From the NCBI GenBank assembly GCA_001897375.1, contig MKSU01000003.1:95505-159504 (forward strand): a stretch of DNA of 64,000 nucleotides, written 5' to 3'. The translations under genes and the position numbers were made by a program. Each line of letters begins with the position of its first letter. Position 1 is the stretch's first letter. Source of the stretch: Sphingomonas sp. 67-36 (GTDB taxonomy: Bacteria > Pseudomonadota > Alphaproteobacteria > Sphingomonadales > Sphingomonadaceae). The notes under the pieces were generated by a model that ran no database searches, was not told the origin of the DNA, and saw nothing but the letters and a program-made list of their open reading frames with translations. Below are positions 1 through 9,887 of this stretch, piece after piece.

Positions 1-1479
1 GACGAGGTGCGCTCCAAGGGGCTGCCCGACGAATATCCGACCGACACGGTCTACGCGGCATCGCTGGCCGGACCCGAATACACGCGCATCCGCATGCCCG
101 CCCGATCCGAGCGCGGAGGCAAGGGTTTCCATGACGATCAATGGCTGACGCCCGAGTTCATGGTGCGCGAGAGCCAGCTCTATCTCGAGCCGGTGCTCCG
201 CCAGCGTATGCTAGCCGAGAGCAACGTCGACTTCCGCCCGCGCACCGCCTTCGTCTCCTACCTCCAGGATGACGCCGGCGTGACCGTGACCGTGCGGGAT
301 GTCGACAGCGGCGCGGAGCGCCAGCTGCGCGCACGCTATCTCGTGGGGTGCGACGGCGGAGCCAGCCCGGTCCGCAAGGCCATGGGCGCCAAGCTGACCG
401 GCGATGCGGTCATCGGCAAGACGCGCACGACGCTGGTCAGGTCGGCCGCCATCCGGAAGCTGTTCGGTGACCGCCGGCCCGCGTGGATGACCTGGGTCGC
501 CAATCACAAGGTCCGGGGCAATGTCGTGGCCATCAACGGCACCGACCTCTGGCTCGTCCATCGCGGCGTCGGCCCGGCGGCCGAGTATGACAGCATCGAC
601 TTCGACCAGTCGATCCGCGACGTCCTGGGCGTCCGATCCGACTTTCCGTTCGAAGTGGTCGGTCATCAGGACTGGATCGGCCGCCGCCTCATCGCCGACC
701 GGCTGCGCGATGGCCGCGTGTTCATCGCGGGCGACGCCGCGCACCTGTGGGTGCCGATGGCAGGCTACGGCATGAACGCGGGCATCGCGGATGGCGTCAG
801 CATCTCCTGGCTGCTGTCCGCCGTCGTGAATGGCTGGGCGGACCCCCGCATCCTCGACGCCTACGAGGCCGAGCGCCATCCGATCACCGAGCAGGTGTCG
901 CGGTTCGCGATGGCGAGCGCGGTCGAGAACGCGCAGGTGATGAGCACAGCCAGCATCCCGGCCGCCCTCTCATGGCGCGGCCCCGTCGGCGCGTTCCTGC
1001 GGCGCAGGATCGGAAAGCGACTCTACGAGCTCAACGTCCCGCAGATGTCCCCGGAGGGGCTGAACTACGGCTATTACTACCTCGGCTCGCCGATCATCGC
1101 CTACGATGGCGAGGAGCCGCCGGCCTATGACATGGGCAGCCTGACGCCATCGACGGTGCCGGGATGCAGGCTTCCGCACTTCGCCATCGCTGGTCGATCG
1201 GTGATCGACCTCCTCGGCCCCGACTATACGCTCATCCGCTTCGACGAGCGCGTGGACGTCGGTCCGCTTCAGACGGCGGCCGCCGCGGCCGGCTTCCCGC
1301 TCAAGACGCTCGACGCGCGGCGACCCGCGATCGGAAACGCCTTCCGCCATGCGCTCGTCATCGCGCGGGTGGATCAGACGGTGGTGTGGCGCGGCGATCG
1401 CCTGCCCGGCGATCCGGCCGGCCTCCTCGACCTTCTGGCGGGCCGCGCGGATCGGCGCGCGGCCGCGAAGGCCGCCTGA
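1..1479 (+). CDS. FAD-dependent aromatic monooxygenase, 5' end cut by window
   Basis: Flavoprotein hydroxylase of the PheA/TfdB/MhpA superfamily, expected to hydroxylate a phenolic ring with NAD(P)H and O2 in the cytoplasm. The frame is open to the first base, so the true start and the N-terminal GxGxxG dinucleotide site lie upstream; 492 residues are visible. The second FAD motif (VGCDGG, visible residues about 115-120) and the GDAAH...GYGMNAGIAD motif (about 244-262) are present. The C-terminal thioredoxin-like tail of this superfamily is also visible. It is followed after 13 nt by an extradiol dioxygenase, so hydroxylation probably feeds ring cleavage directly. The substrate cannot be read from the sequence. 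Confidence 0.9.
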   Translation, partial: DEVRSKGLPDEYPTDTVYAASLAGPEYTRIRMPARSERGGKGFHDDQWLTPEFMVRESQLYLEPVLRQRMLAESNVDFRPRTAFVSYLQDDAGVTVTVRDVDSGAERQLRARYLVGCDGGASPVRKAMGAKLTGDAVIGKTRTTLVRSAAIRKLFGDRRPAWMTWVANHKVRGNVVAINGTDLWLVHRGVGPAAEYDSIDFDQSIRDVLGVRSDFPFEVVGHQDWIGRRLIADRLRDGRVFIAGDAAHLWVPMAGYGMNAGIADGVSISWLLSAVVNGWADPRILDAYEAERHPITEQVSRFAMASAVENAQVMSTASIPAALSWRGPVGAFLRRRIGKRLYELNVPQMSPEGLNYGYYYLGSPIIAYDGEEPPAYDMGSLTPSTVPGCRLPHFAIAGRSVIDLLGPDYTLIRFDERVDVGPLQTAAAAAGFPLKTLDARRPAIGNAFRHALVIARVDQTVVWRGDRLPGDPAGLLDLLAGRADRRAAAKAA

Positions 1480-1492
1480 GGGGAGACGCCAG

Positions 1493-2461
1493 ATGGCAAA
1501 CAATGTCTCTACGGGAATGCCGCCGCTCAAGGTGGGCTACATGGTCATCGAGACGGACCTGATGGACGATTGGCGTCGGTTCGCGGTCGAGGGGATCGGT
1601 ATCCATGCCGACGATCTTCCCGGCGGTGCGATGGCGCTTCGGATCGACGACTATCAGCGTCGCTTCCTCGTGCGCCCCGGGCCGGCCGAGGACGTGGTCG
1701 CGATAGGCTTCGAGGTCGAGGACATTGACGCCCTGGAACGTGCTTCGCGGCATCTTCTCAACGAGGGCGTCACGCCCGAGCCGCTGAGCCAGTCCGACGC
1801 GTCGGATCGTGGTGTCGACGCCGCCTTCGGATTTGCCGGCCCCAAGGGTCTGCGCTTCGAGATCGCGGCGGGCGCGGCCCGGACCAATGCGCCGCTCGAC
1901 ATGTCGACCAGCGGCTTTGTGACCGGTCCGGGCGGCCTGGGACATTTCGTCATCACCAGCCGACGCGCGACGGAGGTTGCCGCCGAGGTCGAGCGGCTGT
2001 TCGGCGCGAGGCTGTCGGACACGATCAGCCAGAAGGTCAGCGGCGTTCAGCTCGAACTCTCCTTCTACCATCTTAATCAGCGCCACCATTCGATCGCCGT
2101 GGGCGGGACGAAGGGCCTGAAGCTCGATCCGATCCGCAAGCGGGTGCAGCATGTGTCGATCGAGACCGCCAGACTGGAGGACGTCACCGCCGCATTCGGA
2201 CGTCTCCGTAAGCTCGGATACAAGATGGCGATGGGGATCGGCCAGCATCCCAACGACGAGGTGATCTCGTTCTACGTGATCACCCCGTCCGGCTTCGAGT
2301 TGGAGCTCGGCTGGAACTCGCTTCTGGTGGACGATGAAACCTGGAAAGTGGGCCATCACGACCGGATGTCCGCCTGGGGCCACTTCCCCGAGGACATCAC
2401 CGCCGGCGATCGCCTCCGCACCGCATGGGCGGCGCTGACATCCCCGCTTCGGGCGGGCTGA
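1493..2461 (+). CDS. Type I extradiol dioxygenase (VOC superfamily), BphC-like
   Basis: 322-residue two-domain vicinal-oxygen-chelate protein that should cleave a catechol meta to the hydroxyls using Fe(II). The metal ligands can be picked out as H151 (GGLGHFV), H220 (RVQHVS) and E271 (ELELGW); their spacing is close to BphC (146/210/260). The first VOC domain (about 10-130) lacks the ligands, as usual for the family. Start ATG 1493 was chosen because GGGGAGA lies 6-10 nt upstream and the preceding stop is at 1479; an upstream in-frame extension would overlap the hydroxylase. It is one of two extradiol dioxygenases in the locus (see 10657), so the two may act on different catechols. Confidence 0.92.
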   Translation: MANNVSTGMPPLKVGYMVIETDLMDDWRRFAVEGIGIHADDLPGGAMALRIDDYQRRFLVRPGPAEDVVAIGFEVEDIDALERASRHLLNEGVTPEPLSQSDASDRGVDAAFGFAGPKGLRFEIAAGAARTNAPLDMSTSGFVTGPGGLGHFVITSRRATEVAAEVERLFGARLSDTISQKVSGVQLELSFYHLNQRHHSIAVGGTKGLKLDPIRKRVQHVSIETARLEDVTAAFGRLRKLGYKMAMGIGQHPNDEVISFYVITPSGFELELGWNSLLVDDETWKVGHHDRMSAWGHFPEDITAGDRLRTAWAALTSPLRAG

Positions 2462-2476
2462 GGGGAGGGCGCGCGC

Positions 2477-3520
2477 GTGACCGATCGCATCGACGTTCAT
2501 CATCATCTGATCCCGCCGGCCTGGCGCGAAGAAGCGGAGCGCGTCGGTCTGTCGACCGTTGCGGGCGCACCGCTGCCCGACTGGTCGCCCGAGGCATCGC
2601 TCGCGGTCATGGACGCGAACGGGATCGGCACCGCCATCCTGTCGCTCTCCGCGCCGGGCATTCACCTGGGCGATCGAGCCCGCGCGCGGGATGTCGCGCG
2701 CGCTTCGAACGAATATGCGGCGGATCTGCGCGTTCGGCATCCCGGCCGGTTCGGCAGCTTCGCCGTCCTGCCGATGCCGAACGCGGAAGATTCCGCGAGG
2801 GAGGCGGAATACGCGCTCGACACGCTCGGCGCCGACGGGGTGGTGCTGCTCGGCAGCACCGATGGCGTCTTCCTCGGAGACCCGCGGCTGGACGAACTGA
2901 TGGCGGAACTCGACCGGCGGGACGCGGTGGTGTTCGTCCATCCCAACCTTCACGCGACCAGCGAGGCGCTGGGGCTGGACCTGCCGGGGTTCTTCGTCGA
3001 GTTCCTCTGCGACACCACCCGGGCGGCGGCGAACCTGATCTTCTCCGGCCGGCTGCACCGCTATCCGCGCATCCGCTTCATCCTCGCGCACGCGGGCGGC
3101 TTCCTGCCCTATATCACGTGGCGGCTGAGCCTCGCGAACGAGATACCGGCGCTGGCGGCAAAGGTGCCGGGCGGCGTGCTGGCGGCCGTGCGGTCCTTCT
3201 ACTTCGACACGGCGCTCTCGCCCGCGCCGTGGGTCTTGCGGCTGCTGAAGGATCTCGTCGGGATCGACCACGTCCTGTTCGGGAGCGACTTCCCCTTCGC
3301 TCCGGCCATAGCGGTCGGCATGGAGTGCAAGACCCTGACGACGGCGGACGCCATCGATGCCTCGGACCGCGCAGCGATCGATCGGGCGAACGCCGTCGCG
3401 CTTTTCGGCGGTGACCGATGGTCTGGCCAGGCGGGGCCACCGCACGGCGTCGCGGACCGCCTCCGCCGGGCGGCGCAAGGCCCCATCGTCGCGGTCGCCG
3501 ACAGACTGCGCGACCGGTGA
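2477..3520 (+). CDS. Amidohydrolase-2 family decarboxylase (ACMSD/LigW/gamma-resorcylate type)
   Basis: 347-residue TIM-barrel metal-dependent decarboxylase. Zn/Mn ligands are visible as H8/H10 in DVHHHL, H155 (FVHPN), H205 (LAHAGG) and D271 (FGSDFPF). Family members remove CO2 from aminocarboxymuconate semialdehyde, 5-carboxyvanillate, gamma-resorcylate or 6-methylsalicylate. GTG start with GAGGGGAGGG upstream, 15 nt after the dioxygenase stop. In this operon it could decarboxylate a hydroxybenzoate before hydroxylation, or a carboxylated ring-cleavage product; the sequence does not decide. The last 40 or so residues after the usual LF ending are Arg/Gly-rich and look unlike the family, so the 3' end may be an extension. 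Confidence 0.85.
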   Translation: MTDRIDVHHHLIPPAWREEAERVGLSTVAGAPLPDWSPEASLAVMDANGIGTAILSLSAPGIHLGDRARARDVARASNEYAADLRVRHPGRFGSFAVLPMPNAEDSAREAEYALDTLGADGVVLLGSTDGVFLGDPRLDELMAELDRRDAVVFVHPNLHATSEALGLDLPGFFVEFLCDTTRAAANLIFSGRLHRYPRIRFILAHAGGFLPYITWRLSLANEIPALAAKVPGGVLAAVRSFYFDTALSPAPWVLRLLKDLVGIDHVLFGSDFPFAPAIAVGMECKTLTTADAIDASDRAAIDRANAVALFGGDRWSGQAGPPHGVADRLRRAAQGPIVAVADRLRDR

Positions 3521-3604
3521 CCAGGGCGTGGCCGACCAGCTCAACCGCGCGCCAGGCCCAATCATGACGGCCGAACCTGCCCGTACGCGGAAGGAAGGAA
3601 TTCG

Positions 3605-4381
3605 ATGAACACGACCGATGCTGCAGCCCGGCGACTGCGCGACGCTTATCGCGGCGAGACGATCCCGCCGATGCGCGACGTGATGGAGCCGACCGACGGT
3701 GCGGCGGCCTATGCCGTCCAGGCCGCCAACACGCGCTTCTGGCAATCGCAGGGCCGCCGCATCGTCGGCCGCAAGATCGGTCTGACCGCGAAGGCCGTGC
3801 AGGCGCAGCTCGGCGTGGACCAGCCGGACTTCGGCGTGCTGTTCGACGACATGGCGGTGGCCGATGGCGGCGCCCTCGATCCCGCCCGCGTGATCCAGCC
3901 CAAGGCCGAGGCCGAGATCGCACTGCTCCTCGCCAGCGACCTGACCGACCCGTCGTGCGACGCTTCGGCGGTCGCCGCCGCGACCGCGAGCGCCGTGGCG
4001 GCGATCGAGATCGTCGACAGCCGCATCGCCGACTGGAAGATCACCTTTGCCGACACCGTGGCCGACAATGGCTCCTCGGCGTTCTACGTGCTGGGCTCGG
4101 ATCCCAAGCCGCTCGACGGACTCGATCTCTATACCTGCGGCATGGCGCTGGAGGTGAACGGCGTCCTTGCCTCGCTCGGTGCGGGCGCGGCCTGTCTCGG
4201 CCATCCGCTGGAGGCGGCCGCGTGGCTCGCCAGGACGCTCGCGGCGGCAGGCGATCCGCTGCGCGCGGGCGAAGTCATCCTGACCGGAGCCCTCGGGCCC
4301 ATGGTCGCTATCAGCCGCGGCGATCGCGTCGAGGCCAGGATCGGCGGCCTCGGCTCCGTATCCTTCACTTACGGGAGCTGA
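3605..4381 (+). CDS. mhpD: 2-oxopent-4-enoate (2-hydroxypentadienoate) hydratase
   Basis: 258 residues, normal length for the MhpD/DmpE/BphH hydratase, which adds water to 2-hydroxypenta-2,4-dienoate to give 4-hydroxy-2-oxovalerate. Recognisable family segments include GRKIGLT near residue 56, [10 protein letters not shown] near 98, [12 protein letters not shown] near 136 and [11 protein letters not shown] near 200. ATG start with AGGAAGGA about 5 nt upstream. There is an 85-nt gap from the decarboxylase, the only sizeable gap in the operon. The acetaldehyde dehydrogenase follows 4 nt after its stop and the aldolase next: the standard hydratase-dehydrogenase-aldolase module of meta-cleavage pathways. 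Confidence 0.93.
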   Translation: MNTTDAAARRLRDAYRGETIPPMRDVMEPTDGAAAYAVQAANTRFWQSQGRRIVGRKIGLTAKAVQAQLGVDQPDFGVLFDDMAVADGGALDPARVIQPKAEAEIALLLASDLTDPSCDASAVAAATASAVAAIEIVDSRIADWKITFADTVADNGSSAFYVLGSDPKPLDGLDLYTCGMALEVNGVLASLGAGAACLGHPLEAAAWLARTLAAAGDPLRAGEVILTGALGPMVAISRGDRVEARIGGLGSVSFTYGS

Positions 4382-4385
4382 AGCG

Positions 4386-5327
4386 ATGAAGACGAAGGCG
4401 GCGATTATCGGCTCCGGCAACATCGGCACCGACCTGATGATCAAGATCATGCGGCACTCCGACGTCCTCGAGATGGGCGCGATGGTCGGCATCGATCCGG
4501 CTTCCGACGGGCTTGCCCGGGCCGAGAGGCTCGGCGTCGCCACGACGCACGAGGGTTTGGAGGGACTCATATCGCTGCCGGTCTGGCCGGAGATCGGGAT
4601 CGTCTTCGACGCGACGTCCGCCGGCGCGCACAGGCGCCACAGCGAGGCTGTGACCGCCGCCGGCAAGCGGATGGTGGATCTGACGCCTGCAGCGATCGGG
4701 CCATACGTCATCCCGGTCGTGAACGGCGACGCGCATCTGGATGCGCCCAACGTCAACATGGTAACGTGCGGCGGGCAGGCGACGATCCCCATCGTCGCGG
4801 CGGTCTCGTCGGTCGCGATGGTCCACTATGCCGAGATCGTGGCGTCGATCGCCTCGAAGTCTGCTGGGCCCGGCACCCGCGCGAACATCGACGAGTTCAC
4901 CGAGACGACCAGCCGGGGGATCGAGCAGGTCGGCGGCGCCGCCAAGGGCAAGGCGATCATCATCCTCAATCCGGCCGAGCCGCCGATGCTGATGCGCGAC
5001 ACCGTGTTCACGCTGTCGTCGGGTGCGGACGAGGCGACGATCGAGGCCGCCGTCGAAGCCATGGTGGCGAAGGTGCAGGGCTACGTTCCCGGCTATCGGC
5101 TGAAGCAGCGCGTCCAGTTCGAGCGGTTCGGGTCCAACAATCCCGTCAAGATACCGGGGGTCGGAACCTTCGAGGGGATCAAGACCACGGTGTTCCTCGA
5201 GGTCGAAGGCGCCGCCCATTACCTGCCCGCTTATGCCGGCAACCTCGACATCATGACATCCGCTGCGCTCCGCACCGCCGAGAGGTTGGCGACGAGCGAA
5301 GCGGCCAAAGCTGGAGCACCGGCATGA
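4386..5327 (+). CDS. mhpF: Acetaldehyde dehydrogenase (CoA-acylating)
   Basis: 313 residues, matching MhpF/DmpF/BphJ. It converts acetaldehyde released by the partner aldolase to acetyl-CoA with NAD+ and CoA, normally in a channelled complex with that aldolase. N-terminal nucleotide-binding motif GSGNIGTD at residues 9-16; catalytic cysteine C128 in VTCGGQAT; the C-terminal half carries [11 protein letters not shown]. Its stop overlaps the start of the aldolase (ATGA), consistent with translational coupling of the two complex partners. Confidence 0.94.
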   Translation: MKTKAAIIGSGNIGTDLMIKIMRHSDVLEMGAMVGIDPASDGLARAERLGVATTHEGLEGLISLPVWPEIGIVFDATSAGAHRRHSEAVTAAGKRMVDLTPAAIGPYVIPVVNGDAHLDAPNVNMVTCGGQATIPIVAAVSSVAMVHYAEIVASIASKSAGPGTRANIDEFTETTSRGIEQVGGAAKGKAIIILNPAEPPMLMRDTVFTLSSGADEATIEAAVEAMVAKVQGYVPGYRLKQRVQFERFGSNNPVKIPGVGTFEGIKTTVFLEVEGAAHYLPAYAGNLDIMTSAALRTAERLATSEAAKAGAPA

Positions 5328-6355
5328 CATTCGACCCCGCGACTGACGAGCTATACATCCAGGACGTGACGCTGCGGGACGGGATGCACGCCATCCGCCA
5401 CCAATATGGCATCGGGCACGTCCAGGCGATCGCGCGGGCGCTGGATCGCGCCGGCGTCCACGCCATCGAGGTGGCTCATGGCGACGGGCTGAACGGCTCG
5501 TCCTTCAACTACGGCTTCGGCCGGCACACCGACTGGGAATGGATCGAGGCCGTCGCCGACGTGCTGGAGCGCTCCGTCCTGACGACGCTGCTGATACCGG
5601 GCATCGGGACGATCGAGGAGCTGAAACACGCCTACGATCTGGGCGTCCGCTCGGTGCGCATCGCGACGCACTGCACCGAGGCGGACATCTCCAGGCAGCA
5701 CATCGCGGCCGCACGCGACCTCGGCATGGACGTGTCGGGCTTCCTGATGATGAGCCACATGAGCGAGCCGGAGGCGCTCGCACAGCAGGCGAAGCTGATG
5801 GAGAGCTACGGGGCGCACTGCGTCTATGTGACGGATTCGGGCGGGGCGATGGACATGGACGACTACCGCGCCCGCTTCGACGCCTACGACCGCGTGCTCA
5901 AGCCCGAGACGCAGCGGGGCGTTCACGCGCACCACAACCTCTCGCTCGGCGTCGCCAACTCGCTGGTCGCGGCGCAGGCGGGAGCCGTCCGGGTGGACGC
6001 GAGCCTCGCGGGTATGGGTGCCGGCGCCGGCAACGCCCCGCTGGAGGTGTTCATCGCAGCCGCCGAGCGAAAGGGCTGGAACCACGGTTGCGATCTCTAC
6101 GCGCTGATGGACGCGGCCGAGGAACTGGTCCGTCCGCTGCAGGACCGGCCGGTTCGCGTCGACCGCGAGACGCTCAGCCTCGGCTATGCGGGCGTCTACT
6201 CGTCGTTTCTGCGCCACGCCGAGAAGGCGAGCGCCGACCACGGCGTCGACACGCGAGAGATCCTCGTCGAACTCGGACGCCGTCGGATGGTCGGCGGCCA
6301 GGAGGACATGATCGTTGATGTCGCTCTCGATCTGGCGGAAGGGCGTGCGGCATGA
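5324..6355 (+). CDS. mhpE: 4-hydroxy-2-oxovalerate aldolase
   Basis: 343-residue DmpG/BphI/MhpE aldolase that splits 4-hydroxy-2-oxovalerate into pyruvate and acetaldehyde. Signature residues: [15 protein letters not shown] near residues 14-28 (RDG binding site), VTDSGGAM near 170, and the metal-binding HAHHN near 200, followed by the GMGAGAGN loop. Start ATG 5324 overlaps the mhpF stop by 4 nt; the open frame extends upstream but only antiparallel to mhpF coding sense. The C-terminus overlaps the next hydroxylase by ATGA at 6352. Confidence 0.94.
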   Translation: MTFDPATDELYIQDVTLRDGMHAIRHQYGIGHVQAIARALDRAGVHAIEVAHGDGLNGSSFNYGFGRHTDWEWIEAVADVLERSVLTTLLIPGIGTIEELKHAYDLGVRSVRIATHCTEADISRQHIAAARDLGMDVSGFLMMSHMSEPEALAQQAKLMESYGAHCVYVTDSGGAMDMDDYRARFDAYDRVLKPETQRGVHAHHNLSLGVANSLVAAQAGAVRVDASLAGMGAGAGNAPLEVFIAAAERKGWNHGCDLYALMDAAEELVRPLQDRPVRVDRETLSLGYAGVYSSFLRHAEKASADHGVDTREILVELGRRRMVGGQEDMIVDVALDLAEGRAA

Positions 6356-7929
6356 GCGAAGACAGCTTCGACGCCGACGTCGCGATCGTCGGTTACGGCC
6401 CGACGGGGGTTTCGGCCGCCAACTTCCTCGGCGCGCTCGGCGTCCGCACCATCGCGTTCGAGCGCGAGAAGGACATCTACCAGCGCGCCAGGGCGGTGAC
6501 GGTGAACGACTGGACGTTGCGCTGCTTCCAGTCGGTCGGACTGGATACGCTGCTGGTCAAGGACATGGACCCGCACACGCTCTATCGATGGAAGACCTTC
6601 GCGGGCAAGGAACTCATGCGGATGACGGTGCCGCCATCCGCGCTGGGCCAGCCGGCCGCCATGGCGATCTACCAGCCCGTGATGGAGCAGACGCTGCGGG
6701 ACGGCGCAGCCCGCTACGCCGACCACGTATCGGTGCGATACGGCGAAACGGTCACCGCGGTTTCGCAGGACGCCGAAAGCGCGACGGTGACGAGCGATCG
6801 AGGCTCGGTGCGCGTGCGCTACGTGCTCGCCTGCGACGGAGGTTCGAGCCCCGTGCGCGAGCGGCTCGGCATCCGGCTGCTCGGCGACACCAACGAGACG
6901 CTTTGGGTGGTGATCGACGCCAAGGTGAAGCGGTGGTGGCCCGACCGGCAGATCCTGACCTTCTGGTCCGATCCCCGGCGTCCGGTGGTCGACATCGCGC
7001 TCGGGATCGGGAACCATCGATGGGAGTTCCCGCTTGCCGCGCATGAGAGCGAGGCCGACTTCAGGACCACCGATCAGCTCTGGACGCTCCTCAACTCGAT
7101 GGGCGTGACCTCCGACGACGTCGAGATCCATCAGCACGCCTTCTACAAGCACCACGTCCGTCGGGCGGAGAGATGGCGTGACCGGCGCATCTTCCTGCTC
7201 GGCGATGCGGCGCACCTGATGCCGCCATGGGCGGGACAGGGGATGCAGTCGGGCGTGCGCGACGCCAACAACCTCGCCTGGAAGCTCGGACAAGTGCTGT
7301 CGGGCACGGTCGACAGCGCCGCTGCCGAGAGCCTGCTCGACAGCTACGAGGTCGAGCGCGCGCCGAACGTGGCGCGGATGACGGCGGAGTCGGAGCGGCT
7401 TGGGCGTCTCATCAAGATGCAGCTGAGCGGCCGGGAGAAGGCCGGCCTGATGATCGGTGCGGTGGTGGCGAAGCTGACCGGGCGCACTCCACCCCAGCCG
7501 CTCGCGCAGGGGCCCGCGATTGCCAAGGGATGGCAGAACGGTCGCTCGGCGAAGGGGTCGGCGATCGGGCGGATGCCCCCGCAGCCGTTCATGAGCACCG
7601 CCACCGGAAGGCGGGCGCGTCTCGACGATCATCTCGGCTCCGGCTTCGTCCTGCTCGGCGACGGCCGCGATCCGTCGACCCTGCTGTCCGCGGACCAGCG
7701 GGCCGCGTGGGACCGGCTGGGTGCGCGCTACGTCGCGGTGCGGCCGGTCGATGGCGGCAGCGAGGCGGCGACCGATCTGATCGACCTCGAGGGTGTGGTG
7801 CTCGACTGGATGCGCCGTCACGCTGCAACCGTCATCGCGTTGCGGCCAGACCGTTTCGTCTGCGCGGACCAGGGCGATCTGTCAGTGCCGACGGGTGACG
7901 GTACTAGTTACAACCAGGACGGAGATTGA
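6352..7929 (+). CDS. FAD-dependent hydroxylase, MhpA-like (3-(3-hydroxyphenyl)propionate hydroxylase family)
   Basis: 525 residues. The FAD site [14 protein letters not shown] is at about 13-26, CDGGSSPVR at about 162-170, and [30 protein letters not shown] at about 282-311, all typical of MhpA-type two-component-free phenolic hydroxylases. C-terminal thioredoxin-like domain about 390-510. ATGA overlap with the aldolase gene couples translation. This is the second flavin hydroxylase of the operon, so either two different substrates enter the pathway or two successive ring hydroxylations occur. Confidence 0.9.
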   Translation: MSEDSFDADVAIVGYGPTGVSAANFLGALGVRTIAFEREKDIYQRARAVTVNDWTLRCFQSVGLDTLLVKDMDPHTLYRWKTFAGKELMRMTVPPSALGQPAAMAIYQPVMEQTLRDGAARYADHVSVRYGETVTAVSQDAESATVTSDRGSVRVRYVLACDGGSSPVRERLGIRLLGDTNETLWVVIDAKVKRWWPDRQILTFWSDPRRPVVDIALGIGNHRWEFPLAAHESEADFRTTDQLWTLLNSMGVTSDDVEIHQHAFYKHHVRRAERWRDRRIFLLGDAAHLMPPWAGQGMQSGVRDANNLAWKLGQVLSGTVDSAAAESLLDSYEVERAPNVARMTAESERLGRLIKMQLSGREKAGLMIGAVVAKLTGRTPPQPLAQGPAIAKGWQNGRSAKGSAIGRMPPQPFMSTATGRRARLDDHLGSGFVLLGDGRDPSTLLSADQRAAWDRLGARYVAVRPVDGGSEAATDLIDLEGVVLDWMRRHAATVIALRPDRFVCADQGDLSVPTGDGTSYNQDGD

Positions 7930-7941
7930 GGAGATCGGAGC

Positions 7942-8778
7942 ATGAGACTTTGCCGCTTCGCGCACGACGGGCACTCCCGCCTCGGTATCGTTTCGGGGGA
8001 TGTCGTCATTCCTGTCGATGGCTTTGTCGAGATGATCGACCTGATCGCGGCGTGGCCGACGCTGCGACCATGGCTTGAGGATGTCGAGCGCCAGCGGTTG
8101 GGCGCATTCGCGCTTGCCAGCGCCGAATTGCTGGCCCCCATCGCCCGGCCGGGCAAGATCATGGCCATCGGCCTCAACTACGCTGACCACGTGGCGGAGT
8201 CGGGAATGAAGACGCCGGAGCACCAGACATGGTTCGCGAAGGCGACGAGCGCCGTGGTGGGGCCGTTCCAGCCGGTGCAGCTCCCGCGCGTATCCTCGAG
8301 CGTTGACTACGAGGCTGAGCTGGTTGTGGTGATCGGCGGCGGAGGGCGACATATTCCGGAGGCCGGCGCACTCGATGCGGTCTTCGGCTACGCCTGTGGC
8401 AACGACGTCAGCGTCCGCGACTGGCAGCTGCGCACGCCGCAATGGATTCTGGGGAAGTCGTTCGACACGCACGCGCCGTTCGGCCCGTGGATCACGACCG
8501 CCGACGAGGTGGATCCGTCGCACCTCGGCATCCGCGCCCTGGTCAACGGCGAGGTCCGCCAATCGTCGAACACGCGTCACCTCGTCTTCGACGTCGCGGC
8601 ACAGATCGCGCATCTGAGCCAGGCGATGACGCTGGAGCCGGGCGATCTCATCTACACGGGAACGCCGGGCGGGGTCGGCATGGGCATGAAGCCACCGCGC
8701 TTCCTCGCACCCGAAGACGTTGTCAGGATCGAGATCGATGGCTTGGGCGCGATCGAAAACAGGTTTGTGCCCGAATAG
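7942..8778 (+). CDS. Fumarylacetoacetate hydrolase (FAH) family protein
   Basis: 278 residues, the two-part FAH fold: a short N-terminal region (1-65) followed by the catalytic domain beginning GKIMAIGLNYADHVAESG. Metal-binding acidic residues are in DYEAELVVVIG (around 110-120) and the ACGNDVSVRDWQ segment near 150. The family covers 2-hydroxyhepta-2,4-diene-1,7-dioate isomerase, oxaloacetate decarboxylase, acylpyruvase and 2,4-diketopentanoate hydrolase activities. The start is 12 nt after the hydroxylase stop with GAGGAGATCGGAG upstream. Its role is probably downstream processing or tautomerisation of a ring-cleavage product, but the exact substrate is unknown. Confidence 0.85.
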   Translation: MRLCRFAHDGHSRLGIVSGDVVIPVDGFVEMIDLIAAWPTLRPWLEDVERQRLGAFALASAELLAPIARPGKIMAIGLNYADHVAESGMKTPEHQTWFAKATSAVVGPFQPVQLPRVSSSVDYEAELVVVIGGGGRHIPEAGALDAVFGYACGNDVSVRDWQLRTPQWILGKSFDTHAPFGPWITTADEVDPSHLGIRALVNGEVRQSSNTRHLVFDVAAQIAHLSQAMTLEPGDLIYTGTPGGVGMGMKPPRFLAPEDVVRIEIDGLGAIENRFVPE

Positions 8779-8844
8779 CTGGCAGCGCACACGGCCCGAT
8801 CGCTGATAGTCCACTGCGGCGGCGACCAGAGCAACTCCGCGCCT

Positions 8845-9780
8845 TCAAGAAGGGGAGCGTCCTGCCATGAACGCCTCGGCCGTCTCAGCCAGCTGTTCGC
8901 GGAACCAGCGGTGTCCCGGGTCCCGGGTCCTGGCCTTGTTCCAGTACAGGTGGATGCGGACTTGAGGAAGCGGCCGCGTCGGAGAGACGAGGCGCACCGA
9001 CGCGGAACCGGCAAGCCGCACGGCCAGCGAGCGCTGGATGAGCGCCACGTTCGGCGTTCCTTCCACGAGAAAGGGCAGCAGCACGAAGTTCATGACCTGG
9101 ATCGCGTCGAAGCGGCGTGCGCCGAGCTGGTTCAGGACGACTCCCTCGAACGACGAGGCCTGGTCACCCCGTTCCGCGCAGAACGCCGCGAAGCGCGAGC
9201 TGAGCAGCCCCTTCTCCGATAGATCGGATTCCGGGCGGTCGGCATCGACCATGAACACAAGCTCGTCGTCGAACAGAAAGGCGTCGTCGAACTCCTCGGT
9301 GCGGATCGACCCGACGCCGAGCGGCGCGATGATCGCGTCGATCTCACCCAGCCGGAGCATCTTCGGTGAGGCCGCGGAGATGTCGACGAACTGCAGCGTG
9401 AGGCCGGGCGCGTGCTTGGCCAGGCGGCGAGCCAGCTCCGGCCCAATCGTCAGGACGACATAGTCGGCGGTCGCCACGACCATGTTTCCGCGCAGCTCGG
9501 CGGGGTCGAATGTCGGCGTGAGGAAGAGCGCCTCGAGACCCGCCAGCGATTCCTCGAGGGAGGCCTCAAGGCGGGCGGCATATGCCGTGAGCTCCAGACG
9601 CCGTCCCTGCGGAACCAGGATCTCGTCGTGAAGCAGTTCGCGGATGCGGCCGAGTGCTTCGCTCACCGTGGACTGGCGCATGTTCAGCGCCTCGGCCGCG
9701 CGCGTCACGTTCCGCTTCCGCAGCAGCTCGCGCAGCACCGGCAACAGGTTCAGGTTGATGGAGCGCAACGAGGAGGTCAC
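8845..9780 (-). CDS. LysR-type transcriptional regulator
   Basis: 311 residues from GTG 9780 (an upstream TTG at 9798 is also possible; neither has a clear ribosome site). N-terminal winged helix-turn-helix about 5-65 (LPVLRELLRKRNVTRAAEALNMRQSTVSEALGRIREL), then a periplasmic-binding-like effector domain similar to NodD/LinR/PcpR-type LysR proteins. It lies between the two catabolic operons, convergent with the first and divergent from the second. A perfect TTGTA-N4-TACAA repeat stands 29 bp from its start (9809-9822), so it likely controls itself and the SDR/dioxygenase/hydrolase operon in response to a pathway intermediate. Confidence 0.9.
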   Translation of the reverse strand: MTSSLRSINLNLLPVLRELLRKRNVTRAAEALNMRQSTVSEALGRIRELLHDEILVPQGRRLELTAYAARLEASLEESLAGLEALFLTPTFDPAELRGNMVVATADYVVLTIGPELARRLAKHAPGLTLQFVDISAASPKMLRLGEIDAIIAPLGVGSIRTEEFDDAFLFDDELVFMVDADRPESDLSEKGLLSSRFAAFCAERGDQASSFEGVVLNQLGARRFDAIQVMNFVLLPFLVEGTPNVALIQRSLAVRLAGSASVRLVSPTRPLPQVRIHLYWNKARTRDPGHRWFREQLAETAEAFMAGRSPS

Positions 9781-9808
9781 GCCGGATAGTATCGGCAATT
9801 CCGATGAC

Positions 9809-9822
9809 TTGTATAGTTACAA
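9809..9822. promoter_or_regulatory. Putative LysR box (TTGTA-N4-TACAA)
   Basis: Perfect 5-bp inverted repeat TTGTATAGTTACAA in the 107-bp divergent gap between the LysR gene and the SDR operon. It fits the T-N11-A rule for LysR-family sites (T9810 to A9822). The right half plus spacer (TAGTTACAA) recurs at 7905-7913 just before the FAH gene. Assignment is by position and symmetry only. Confidence 0.5.
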
Positions 9823-9887
9823 TCGACGCGCACGATGGTGATGGCGAGTCTAGGATGCGCCCAGCCAGGACAAGTGGGTGAGGAAGC

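Noticed and set aside
1358-4792. A 1,144-codon open frame on the minus strand opposite the catabolic operon
   Set aside because: High GC leaves the antisense frame open; its translation is Arg/Ala/Gly-rich with no domain, whereas the plus-strand genes have full catalytic motifs and proper spacing.
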